Assembly: GCA_041538185.1 (NCBI GenBank)
Contig: JBGORM010000003.1
Location: 308,153 to 372,152, forward strand
Length of the DNA: 64,000 nucleotides
Direction of reading: 5' to 3'
Origin: Melioribacteraceae bacterium 4301-Me
GTDB lineage: Bacteria; Bacteroidota; Ignavibacteria; Ignavibacteriales; Melioribacteraceae
The notes beneath the pieces were generated by a model. It saw only the letters and a list, made by a program, of their open reading frames with translations. It had not been told where the DNA came from and made no database searches. The translations under genes were made by a program, and so were the position numbers. Positions 18,030 to 27,158 of this stretch are shown here, piece after piece. Each line of letters begins with the position of its first letter. The first letter of the stretch is position 1.

Positions 18030-18588
18030 TTTGGAAAGAAATAGAGATTACTGCTTATCAATTCTTCGTGAATACACTAAAAGCGAAAGTTTACTTAAGC
18101 ATGCTTTTGCAGTAGAAGCATGTGTGAAAGCGTATGCTCAAAAATTTAATGAAGATGTTGAACTTTGGGGCAATGTAGCTCTTCTTCACGATTTCGACTA
18201 TGAAATGTATCCTACTGCGGAGGAACACCCATATAAAGGAAATGAGATTTTAAAAGAAAAAGGATTTTCGGAAGATTTTAGGAAAACTATAATGTCTCAT
18301 GCAGATTATACCGGAATCCCTCGTAATACAAAACTTCAGAAAGTTCTCTTTGCTTGTGATGAATTAGCAGGATTTATAACAGCGGTTACCTATGTTAGGC
18401 CAAATAAATCTATTGAAGAAGTTGAGGTTAAATCAGTAAAAAAGAAAATGAAAGATAAAGCGTTTGCACGTTCAGTAAACAGAGAAGATATACTGAAGGG
18501 TGCTGAAGAACTAGGCATTCCTTTAGATGAACATATTGCTTTTTGTATTGAGGCAATGAAGAAAAATAAAGAATTGCTAGGCCTTTAA
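18019..18588 (+). CDS. HD-domain (HDIG-type) phosphohydrolase-like protein
   Basis: This is a 189-residue protein with a metal-binding HD domain: KHAFAVEACVKAY supplies the first histidine, ALLHDFDYEMYP the HD pair, and MSHADYTGIP the later histidine. The frame is open from 17953 inside nth, but a GTG at 18019 is the sensible start because AAAGGAG sits just upstream. It overlaps the end of nth by 11 bases. Close relatives are often annotated as HDIG-domain hydrolases; the substrate, perhaps a nucleotide, is unknown. Confidence 0.85.
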   Translation: MENNLERNRDYCLSILREYTKSESLLKHAFAVEACVKAYAQKFNEDVELWGNVALLHDFDYEMYPTAEEHPYKGNEILKEKGFSEDFRKTIMSHADYTGIPRNTKLQKVLFACDELAGFITAVTYVRPNKSIEEVEVKSVKKKMKDKAFARSVNREDILKGAEELGIPLDEHIAFCIEAMKKNKELLGL

Positions 18589-18750
18589 TTTTAACCAACT
18601 TAATTCTACACCCGGTTAGTTTTTTAATGATAGCGATTGGCACAATTAACAACTTTATTGTATCAAGTAATGAAAATCGTATTTATGTGTGAGTCATAAA
18701 ATAAAATATGTTGATTAGGAAGAGATAGCAGATAAATTAAATAAATTGAC

Positions 18751-18780
18751 TTGACATTAGTAGGCGCACTTGCCTAAATT
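18751..18780 (+). promoter_or_regulatory. Candidate promoter upstream of porU
   Basis: TTGACA (18751-18756), an 18-base spacer and TAAATT (18775-18780) lie about 100 bases before the porU ATG, in a 292-base intergenic region with nothing else recognisable. The -35 box is perfect, the -10 box is weak. Confidence 0.35.
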
Positions 18781-18880
18781 AGGGCTCAAATTTGGAGGAA
18801 TTTTATAGAGCATTTGGCTACGTCTGATAATTAGCTTATTATTTTATTAACAATATTTTCTTAAAAATATCGAACGGTTG

Positions 18881-21800
18881 ATGAAAGCCATATTCTCTAT
18901 AATATTTCTCCTTTTAATTTTCAGTTCTGTTGTACTACCACAAGATGTAAAAGTTATCTCATCATCATCACAGTCAATTACTATTTTATATAGCCCCCAA
19001 ATTTTAGACACCACACTTGTTACGATAAAGGGACAAAAATATTACAGCTTTAATCTTGCTAATGGAACTCTTAATCCTTTAATGAAGGCTGGTAGTCCTT
19101 TAATTCCTTTTAGAGAAGTTAATATTGGTGTTCCTGACAAATCAGGCAATAGAATTTCAATAAATTCTGTTGAATACAAAACAATGCAAGGTCAAATTAA
19201 GCCGGCATACGTTGAAAGTTCACCAGGTAATTTAACTTTTACTGAAGAATATTTAACGACAAAATTTAATAATGTTGTATCTTTTGGCGATTATGGCTTA
19301 GTGCGTAATTTACCTGTTCAGACTGTTAGAGTTTATCCAATTCAATTTGATGCGAGTTCTAATCAAATTAGAGTATATAGTAAAATTATCTTTACAATCA
19401 ATTTTGCTTTAGTGCCGACATCCGTTCAACTAATAAGAGATCAAAGTCTTTCACAAGTTGTATTGAACTGGCCAATAGCAAAAAATTGGGGAGTACCAGC
19501 AAAAAGAGCACTAAAAATTTCCGATGATCCTTTTGCTTCAAACAATAATTGGTATCGTTTTGAAGCCCCGACAGAGGGCATTTATAGAATAGATAGAAAC
19601 ACATTACAATCTATGGGTATTGACCCTAACTCTGTTGACCCAAGAACAATAAAAATATATAATAATGGTGGCTATCAATTACCTGAAAACCCAGATGTGA
19701 ACAGGCCGAATAAATTAAACGAAATTGCTATTTATGTTAGTGGCGAGCAAGATGGTAAATTTGACCAAAATGATTATATATTATTTTATGGCAGAGGTAC
19801 TGAATTTTGGGAATATAGCAACTCATTTAAAAAAATTGTAAGGGTTAAAAACCCATTTTCAAAAAAAAATTATTATTGGATAACAGCTGGCGGAAATCCT
19901 GGCAAAAGAATGAATTTTCAGCCTACAGTTAACGCTAATAATTTTTATTCTCAACTGACTACGCTTGCTTTTAAGCAAAATGATAAGGATAGTACAAATA
20001 TTGGTCATACCGGCAGAGATTATTTTGGAGATGAGTTGGATTTTAATACTAAGTCAAGGGTTTACTTAAATACTTTAGATGGAATAGTGCCAGGTTCTAA
20101 AATATATTATCAATTTAGAGTTGCGAATATTTCTCAGACCGTTTTAAACTTTTTAGTTAGTGAGTCAAACACATTGATTTATTCAAGTTCTTTGCCGGGC
20201 AGTTCTCCAGCATCATATTATTTAGGAACTGAACGAATAGGTAGTGCAGTCTTTAATGGAACATTAACTGATAATCGCAGCTCACTAAAATTTGCTATTG
20301 AAACTTCAGCGTCAAACGCTAGATTAGCAATTGATTATTTTGAAATTACATATACAAAATATTTGCAGGCGTTTGGTGACCAAATTTTGTTTTTTTCTCG
20401 GGATACCACTGCTAATATCCAGTTTGGACTTTCAAACTTTTCAAACAGCAATATTCTAATTTTTGATGTGACTGATTATGCTAACGTATCTCAAATTTCT
20501 AATGCACATATTAGTGGCGGGCAGTGCAATTTTCAAATTAGCGCACAGTCGGGCAATGTAAGAAAATTTTTAGCAGTAACTGAAACTGCTTTTCAGACAC
20601 CTGTTAATATTGTAAATGTACAAACAACAAATTTGAAAGCAGATTTAACTGGAACTGAGTTTATAATCATTTCAGATAAGTCATTTAAAGCAGAAGCTGA
20701 AAGATTAAGAGATTATAAAAATTCTCAGTCGCCATCAAGAATATCTACTTCTTTATATTATGTTGATGATATTTATAATCAATTTTCTTGCGGCTCGTTA
20801 GACCCTTCAGCTATAAGGGATTTTTTAAAATTTGCTTACGATAATTGGCAAGTAAAACCTTTTTACGTTCTATTGTTTGGTGATGGCTCTTATGATTATT
20901 ACAATACTGAAAAAAAATCTAACAATTTTATTCCAGCTTACGAGACTAAAGAATCTTTGTATGAAATAAATTCTTATCCTACTGATGATTTTTATGCTAG
21001 GGTATCGGGCAGTGATTTAAAAGCAGATTTAGCAATAGGAAGATTGCCCGTTCAAAACTTAGACGATGCTAAGGCTATTGTTGATAAAATTATTGCTTAC
21101 GAAACAAAATTAGATATGGGGTTATGGAGAAATACTATTACTTTAGTAGCAGACGATGGACCAGCAGCAACTGGTGTTGACGATGGAAGCATTCATACCA
21201 GTCAATCTGAAAATCTCTCCCGCTTTAGAATACCTTCATTTTTTGATCAAAATAAAATTTATCTTGCTTTATACCCAACAGTATATACTGGCTTAGGTCG
21301 AAGAAAACCAGCAGTTAATCAAGCTATTATTGATGCAATTAATAATGGAACGCTAATCTTAAATTTTATTGGGCATGGTAACCCCGATGTGTGGACTCAC
21401 GAGTCAGTTTTTGAAAAGTCAACTACCATTCCGCAATTAAAAAATAACGATTATTTTTTCTTAACAGCTGCTACATGTGATTTTGGCAGGTACGATGACC
21501 CATCGGAACAAAGCTCGACTGAATTGCTGGTAAACAAACCAAACTCTGGTGCTATTGGCGCTTTTACTGCAGCTAGGCTAGTCTACTCAAACTTAAATGC
21601 AATAATAAACGATTCTCTATATTCTAATTTATTTCGTACAAAGGACAGCTTGGGATTACCAATTAGAATTGGCAAAGCTTATTTTTATGTTAAGCAGCAC
21701 AGGACTTTAGATAACGATGAAAAATATCATTTGTTTTGCGACCCAACTCTTAGGTTAGATCAACCTATTTTACCTGCAATTATAGATTCTGTAAATCATT

Positions 21801-22822
21801 TTCCGCTAAATAATAATATTCAAATAAGTGCCCTAAGTGAGGTTAATATACGAGGCTCAGTTTCGGCTAATAATCTAATTAATAATTTTAGTGGCAATGC
21901 TATTGTTAGCGTGTATGATTCTGATAGACAAGTATTTATTAAAGAGATGAACTATACGGTCACTTTGCAAGGCGGGTTGATTTACAGAGGCCGCGTTAAT
22001 GTTGATAATGGTATTTTTCAGACAGGTTTTGTTGTGCCTAAAGATATTTCTTATGAAAATAAAAATGGTAGAATAGTTTCTTATATTTTCAATGAAAATA
22101 ATGATGGTGTTGGTTTTACCAACAAGATAATAGTCGGAGGTACTAATCCTAATGCTGTTAACGATGGCAAAGGTCCAAATATTGAAATATATTTTGATAA
22201 GATTTCTGAATCGACTTCTAATATTGTGAACTCTGATTTTACTTTGTTCGTAAAACTTTCAGATCAGACTGGATTAAATACCACTGGAACTGGATTGGGT
22301 CATAAATTAGAAGGCATACTAAACGGTGATGAAAATAATCCGATTGATTTTTCAAATTATTTCATTAGTGATGTTAACTCAAACGGGAAGTCAGGTGTTA
22401 TTCAGTATAAATTTACTGGGTTTGAACCTGGAGATTACAATATAAAAATAAAAGCATGGGATGTCTTTAATAACTTGACAACTAAGGAAAGCAATTTTAC
22501 AGTTGTCTCTGGCAACGACCTTGTTATTAGAAATGTTGTTAATTATCCAAATCCTTTTATGTCAAATACTACTTTTACATTCCAGCATAATTTAAATAAA
22601 CCGATAGACGTTAAAATCAAAATATATACAATAGCCGGCAGAATGATAAAAGAAATTAAGGAAGACTATATTGCTGATAAATTTGTTAAAATTGACTGGG
22701 ATGGAAGAGATGAAGATGGCAACTTAATAGCAAATGGAGTATATCTATATAAATTAATAGTTCGTTCATCTGATGGACAGTACACTCAAAACGTACTTGG
22801 AAAATTGGCAGTAATTAGATAA
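18881..22822 (+). CDS. porU: Type IX secretion system sortase PorU (gingipain-type C25 peptidase)
   Basis: This is a 1313-residue exported protein. PorU removes the C-terminal signal of type IX cargo at the cell surface and attaches the cargo. After the signal peptide (KAIFSIIFLLLIFSSVVLPQ) comes a long beta-rich N-terminal region, then the C25 caspase-like fold. The catalytic histidine is H832 in NFIGHGNPDVWTHE and the cysteine C866 in FLTAATCDFGRYDDPSEQSS. The end is a FlgD-like/type IX sorting domain starting VVNYPNPFMSNTTF and including DGRDEDGNLIANGVYLYKL. The ATG at 18881 is preferred to a TTG one codon earlier. PorV follows 85 bases later, the usual partner. Confidence 0.92.
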   Translation: MKAIFSIIFLLLIFSSVVLPQDVKVISSSSQSITILYSPQILDTTLVTIKGQKYYSFNLANGTLNPLMKAGSPLIPFREVNIGVPDKSGNRISINSVEYKTMQGQIKPAYVESSPGNLTFTEEYLTTKFNNVVSFGDYGLVRNLPVQTVRVYPIQFDASSNQIRVYSKIIFTINFALVPTSVQLIRDQSLSQVVLNWPIAKNWGVPAKRALKISDDPFASNNNWYRFEAPTEGIYRIDRNTLQSMGIDPNSVDPRTIKIYNNGGYQLPENPDVNRPNKLNEIAIYVSGEQDGKFDQNDYILFYGRGTEFWEYSNSFKKIVRVKNPFSKKNYYWITAGGNPGKRMNFQPTVNANNFYSQLTTLAFKQNDKDSTNIGHTGRDYFGDELDFNTKSRVYLNTLDGIVPGSKIYYQFRVANISQTVLNFLVSESNTLIYSSSLPGSSPASYYLGTERIGSAVFNGTLTDNRSSLKFAIETSASNARLAIDYFEITYTKYLQAFGDQILFFSRDTTANIQFGLSNFSNSNILIFDVTDYANVSQISNAHISGGQCNFQISAQSGNVRKFLAVTETAFQTPVNIVNVQTTNLKADLTGTEFIIISDKSFKAEAERLRDYKNSQSPSRISTSLYYVDDIYNQFSCGSLDPSAIRDFLKFAYDNWQVKPFYVLLFGDGSYDYYNTEKKSNNFIPAYETKESLYEINSYPTDDFYARVSGSDLKADLAIGRLPVQNLDDAKAIVDKIIAYETKLDMGLWRNTITLVADDGPAATGVDDGSIHTSQSENLSRFRIPSFFDQNKIYLALYPTVYTGLGRRKPAVNQAIIDAINNGTLILNFIGHGNPDVWTHESVFEKSTTIPQLKNNDYFFLTAATCDFGRYDDPSEQSSTELLVNKPNSGAIGAFTAARLVYSNLNAIINDSLYSNLFRTKDSLGLPIRIGKAYFYVKQHRTLDNDEKYHLFCDPTLRLDQPILPAIIDSVNHFPLNNNIQISALSEVNIRGSVSANNLINNFSGNAIVSVYDSDRQVFIKEMNYTVTLQGGLIYRGRVNVDNGIFQTGFVVPKDISYENKNGRIVSYIFNENNDGVGFTNKIIVGGTNPNAVNDGKGPNIEIYFDKISESTSNIVNSDFTLFVKLSDQTGLNTTGTGLGHKLEGILNGDENNPIDFSNYFISDVNSNGKSGVIQYKFTGFEPGDYNIKIKAWDVFNNLTTKESNFTVVSGNDLVIRNVVNYPNPFMSNTTFTFQHNLNKPIDVKIKIYTIAGRMIKEIKEDYIADKFVKIDWDGRDEDGNLIANGVYLYKLIVRSSDGQYTQNVLGKLAVIR

Positions 22823-22907
22823 AATTAACTTGTATTATTAATAGAAAACAACTTGAATATAATTTAAAAATAAAAAGGAAGAAAAATACTTAGGAGGTAA
22901 AAAATAA

Positions 22908-24068
22908 ATGAAAAGGATTTTCATAATAGGGACATTGTTATTAATGTATTTTGGCAACATTGAGAGAATTTATAGTCAGGGGGAGACCGCTGTTCCGTTT
23001 TTGCTTTTAGCTCCGGATTCAAGAGCGGGCGGAATAGGAGAATCTGGTGGCGGCTTGGCGGATAATTCAGCTGCCATTTTTTGGAACCCTGCCGGAATTG
23101 CTTTTCAATCCGGTTCTGAAATCTCTATTACTCATAGTAACTGGCTGCCTCAATTTAATCTTGATTTATTCTATGATTATGCAACTTATAGACAGTACAT
23201 TGATGACCTAAACGGCAGTATTACAGCAAGTATAACATATATGAATTTTGGTGAATTTGTTAGAACCGGATCCAATGACCCGACACCACTTGGTACCTTT
23301 CGCTCTTTTGATGCAGCGCTAACTTTGGGTTATGCTACAAAATTGAGCAACGACTGGGGAATTGGGTTTAATTTTAGACTTATTCATAGCCGTCTTTCTG
23401 ATAAACCTACTGAACAAGAGCAAGGTAAAGGAGTAGCAACATCAGTTAGTTTTGATATTGCTACTATGTGGCGCCCAGAACATTTTAATTTACCTTTAAT
23501 AGGTGACTTCGGAAACAGATTTAGCATGGGTATAAATATTAGTAATATTGGTCCCAAAATCTATTATATAGACCAAGCGCAAGCCGACCCTATTCCTACT
23601 AATTTTAGATTAGGCTTTGCAATTAGACCATTTGAAGATGATTATAATTCGCTTACTTATACACTTGATTTTTCTAAACTCTTAGTTGGGGTTGGCGATA
23701 GTACGCATGCTAGAGATGAATTTTATAAGGCAATATTTACTTCTTGGGTAGATGAACCATTAAGTCAAGAGTTGAGGCAAGTTCAAACTTCTATGGGTCT
23801 TGAATATTGGTATGGCAAACCAGAAGAATTTATGTTTGCATTAAGAGCGGGCTTTTTCTACGAGGATCCTTCCTATGGTAATAGAAAATTTGTTACTCTT
23901 GGTGCTGGTATTAGATATGACCTTTATGGATTTGACTTTAGCTATATCACTACAGATGTCTTCAAAAATGGCGCAAATCATCCTCTCTCAAATACTTTGA
24001 GATTTACTTTATTAATTGGATGGGGTGCTAAGCCAAAAACCGAAAAGGGGTTTCCACGCGGAATATAA
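22908..24068 (+). CDS. porV: Type IX secretion outer-membrane protein PorV (LptO-like)
   Basis: PorV is a FadL-like outer-membrane barrel that shuttles cargo from the translocon to the PorU sortase. The 386 residues start with a signal peptide ending near IYSQG. The family signature follows directly: FLLLAPDSRAGGIGESGGG and AIFWNPAGIAF. The rest is an alternating barrel with periodic aromatic strands. AGGAGG lies 10 bases upstream of the ATG, the strongest ribosome site in this block. It sits directly after porU and 5 bases before an M6-like gene. Confidence 0.92.
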   Translation: MKRIFIIGTLLLMYFGNIERIYSQGETAVPFLLLAPDSRAGGIGESGGGLADNSAAIFWNPAGIAFQSGSEISITHSNWLPQFNLDLFYDYATYRQYIDDLNGSITASITYMNFGEFVRTGSNDPTPLGTFRSFDAALTLGYATKLSNDWGIGFNFRLIHSRLSDKPTEQEQGKGVATSVSFDIATMWRPEHFNLPLIGDFGNRFSMGINISNIGPKIYYIDQAQADPIPTNFRLGFAIRPFEDDYNSLTYTLDFSKLLVGVGDSTHARDEFYKAIFTSWVDEPLSQELRQVQTSMGLEYWYGKPEEFMFALRAGFFYEDPSYGNRKFVTLGAGIRYDLYGFDFSYITTDVFKNGANHPLSNTLRFTLLIGWGAKPKTEKGFPRGI

Positions 24069-24073
24069 TATAA

Positions 24074-27000
24074 ATGAAGAACATTAAGATTCCCTTAATA
24101 ATTTTAATAATTGGATTGAGTGCTTTGCCCAGTGTTAGACTGGGCATATTTGCTCAATCTATGCTCGGCAAGTTAAATTATTATCCGCAAATTCCTGTAA
24201 AGTCTTTTTCGCCATCCGATTCTCTAAAAATCCTTGCCGTTATGGTAGAATTTATGCAGGATGATGACCCAAATACTTATGGTAATGGTAAATTTGGGTC
24301 AATTTATTCTCAAAACTATGGCGATACAATAATGGACCCTTTACCTTTTGATGCTTCTTATTTTTCTAATCATCTTGAGTTTGCTAAGAACTATTTTAAG
24401 AAGGTCTCCAAAAATAAACTTAATATTTCTTATAAAGTTTTACCTAACATTGTTACTGTTTCTAAAATAATGAGAGAATATTCGCCACCCTCTGATACAC
24501 CAAATCAAATAACAAATTTAGGATTGTTTGCACAGGAAGTCTGGCAGCTTGTAAGTCAACAAAATCCTAATTTTGATTTTAGCAAATACGACCTGTTTAT
24601 AATTTTCCATGCGGGTGTTGGACGTGATATTCAGTTACCCGGAAGCCTTGGTTATGAACGTGATTTGCCGTCAATTTACTTGGGACTAAAATCATTACAG
24701 TCGATTTTTGGTGAGAACTTTGACGGGTTTGTTGTTAATAGTAATTTTAAAATAAAAAACTCGCTAATTCTGCCTTCAACTGAATCACGTGAAGTTCAAC
24801 AGTTGAATTCTACTGTTCTGTTCCAAATGACTACCAACGGATTAATTGTTGCGAGTATTGCTAGTTATTTAGGTCTGCCCGATTTATTCAACACTGAAAC
24901 GGGACGAAGTGCAATAGGAAGATTTGGATTAATGGATGGGGCAGCAATATTTGCTTACAGCGGAGCTTTTCCACCTGAACCCTCAGCTTGGGAAAAAATT
25001 TTCCTTGGCTGGGCAAAGCCTGTGACTGTAAATATATCTTACGCTCAAACAAATATTAATCTACTTGCTAACTTAGCAGCGAGTGTATCTGACACAACAA
25101 TTCTTAAAATACCAATAAATTCAAACGAATATTTTTTGGTTGAGAACCGCCAGCGGGATGTGAATAAAGATGGAATTCATATTAATTATAAAATAGGAAA
25201 TCAGTCTTTTTCTTTTACAAAACAACAAGATGAAGGAAGATTTCAATGGTACAGCGCAGATACTCTAAAGGGCGTAGTTACTGATGTGGATGAGTTTGAT
25301 TGGGCAGTACCTGGAAATGGCATTTTAATCTGGCATATCGATGAAAGTGTTATTGCTAATAATTTATCCGATAATAAAATAAATGTGGATATTAATCACA
25401 GAGGTGTCTCTGTAGTTGAAGCTGATGGTATTGCCGATATAGGACAAATTTTTACTGATATTTTTGGTGACCAGGTTGAAGGACAGGCAACCCAAGAGGA
25501 TATGTGGTATAAAGATAACCCTTCAAAATATTATCAAAATATATTTGGCCCTTATACAAAGCCTAGTACAATTTCATACACAGGTGCAAATAGCTTGATT
25601 ACGCTGTCGGACTTTTCCCCTGCTGGCAATAGGATGTCTTTTAAATTGTCATTCTCGGATAGTAATTTAGTTTTACTTGCTAAAACTCAATTAAATTTAC
25701 CTGATTTGCCCACTTTGATGCTAACACCTTTTAATAGCATTAATGATGATGTGTATTTATTGGTAAATAAAAACTTGATTAAAACAAATAAGTATGGCAG
25801 TGAAACTAAAACCTTTTACAATTTCAGCGATCAATACCCTGCAGCAATTCAAATCGCAGAACATGAGTATGTTATAGGTTCTATACAAAACAAATTAAAT
25901 GTGTTGATTTCGGATGGTATTACAGAAAATCTTAAAAGTTACCAACTTGCTTCAACTGTTACATCGCCAATAACTATTAACGAAATTAACAGTAACTGGT
26001 TTGTAATTTTCGGTACAGCAAACGGCGAGATAGTTAAAGCTAATATTCAAGATTTATTAAATGATAATAATGTAAGTGAAGGTAATTATACAAAAATTTC
26101 GACTGAACCTATAGTACAAGTGTGCTCAAGTCAAAATTCAACTTATTATTCATTTCTCACTGCTAATACTTTTATGGATGCAAATCAAACAATAATAAAA
26201 TTTCCGGAGAAACCTAAAAAATGTGTTCTTACAAAAAGTGAAGCTGGTAACTATATAAATGTAGTTCTAACTGAAGGTAATAATTTTTATATAATAGAAA
26301 ACGGGGCTCTTAAAAAAGAGTTTAATATTAAATCAGAGAATAACATATCAGATTTTTCGTTAGCTAATTTGTTTGACGATGGTAGTAACTATATTGTTTT
26401 TAATAACGGAGATAAACTTGAAGCGTATAATTTGGAGGGCTCGAAAGCAGACTTTTTCCCGTTTGTTGAACCTAATCATGCTAATTTTGTAGCTACACCA
26501 TTGACTGTAGTTTTTGAGAATAAAACGCAGGTGTTTATATTGGCTTTTGCGGATAATGGAAACATATACGCAATTAATCCTCTGACTGGTAAAGTTCTGC
26601 TCCCTTTCCCAATTTCTTCTGGGACCAAGAGCATAGTAACACCAATATTATATAAGCATATTTTGTACCCATCAGCTTCTATATTAGACTGGACTGCACT
26701 TAGCCTTGTTGATAAAACTAATACGTTATATACATGGTCTATCGGGCGTTACATCGATTCAAAAAATTGGTGGGCAGAGTTTTCAAATTCATTAAATAAT
26801 TCCTTTGTTGATGCTGCCGGGGTTTCAAAAAAACAAGTTGAGTTTTTCCCGTTAGATAGAGCTTATAACTGGCCTAATCCAGTCTTTGGTAATACTACTA
26901 ATATTAGATATTATGTATCTGAAGATTCTGACGTAAGCATAAAAATATTTGATATTTCAGGCGACCTTGTTGCAAAATTAAATGACAAGGCAGTAGGCGG

Positions 27001-27127
27001 TTTTGATCATGATACTATTTGGGATGTTACCAATATTCAAAGTGGGATTTACCTGGCTCACATCGAGGTAACTTCTGTAACGGGCAAGACAGCTACTAAA
27101 GTTATTAAAGTTGCTATTATTAAGTAA
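24074..27127 (+). CDS. M6-peptidase-like secreted protein with degenerate active site and type IX sorting tail
   Basis: This is a 1017-residue exported protein. The N-terminal 400 residues follow M6 (immune inhibitor A-like) metalloproteases: KILAVMVEFMQDDDP, YFKKVSKNKLNISY, LFIIFHAGVGRD, then VASIASYLGLPDLFNTETG, FGLMDGAAIFAYSG and EPSAWEKIFLGWAKP. In active members that zinc site reads roughly HEFGHxLGLPDLY. Here the positions of the two histidines and the glutamate read ASIAS (residues 260-264), so the zinc motif is gone. A propeller-like middle follows, then a type IX sorting domain (NWPNPVFGNTTNIRYY to the end). The frame is intact, so this is a pseudo-enzyme, not a pseudogene. It lies 5 bases after porV. 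Confidence 0.82.
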   Translation: MKNIKIPLIILIIGLSALPSVRLGIFAQSMLGKLNYYPQIPVKSFSPSDSLKILAVMVEFMQDDDPNTYGNGKFGSIYSQNYGDTIMDPLPFDASYFSNHLEFAKNYFKKVSKNKLNISYKVLPNIVTVSKIMREYSPPSDTPNQITNLGLFAQEVWQLVSQQNPNFDFSKYDLFIIFHAGVGRDIQLPGSLGYERDLPSIYLGLKSLQSIFGENFDGFVVNSNFKIKNSLILPSTESREVQQLNSTVLFQMTTNGLIVASIASYLGLPDLFNTETGRSAIGRFGLMDGAAIFAYSGAFPPEPSAWEKIFLGWAKPVTVNISYAQTNINLLANLAASVSDTTILKIPINSNEYFLVENRQRDVNKDGIHINYKIGNQSFSFTKQQDEGRFQWYSADTLKGVVTDVDEFDWAVPGNGILIWHIDESVIANNLSDNKINVDINHRGVSVVEADGIADIGQIFTDIFGDQVEGQATQEDMWYKDNPSKYYQNIFGPYTKPSTISYTGANSLITLSDFSPAGNRMSFKLSFSDSNLVLLAKTQLNLPDLPTLMLTPFNSINDDVYLLVNKNLIKTNKYGSETKTFYNFSDQYPAAIQIAEHEYVIGSIQNKLNVLISDGITENLKSYQLASTVTSPITINEINSNWFVIFGTANGEIVKANIQDLLNDNNVSEGNYTKISTEPIVQVCSSQNSTYYSFLTANTFMDANQTIIKFPEKPKKCVLTKSEAGNYINVVLTEGNNFYIIENGALKKEFNIKSENNISDFSLANLFDDGSNYIVFNNGDKLEAYNLEGSKADFFPFVEPNHANFVATPLTVVFENKTQVFILAFADNGNIYAINPLTGKVLLPFPISSGTKSIVTPILYKHILYPSASILDWTALSLVDKTNTLYTWSIGRYIDSKNWWAEFSNSLNNSFVDAAGVSKKQVEFFPLDRAYNWPNPVFGNTTNIRYYVSEDSDVSIKIFDISGDLVAKLNDKAVGGFDHDTIWDVTNIQSGIYLAHIEVTSVTGKTATKVIKVAIIK

Positions 27128-27158
27128 ATTCTTTTCCTTAATACTCTTAAGGTAGTAA

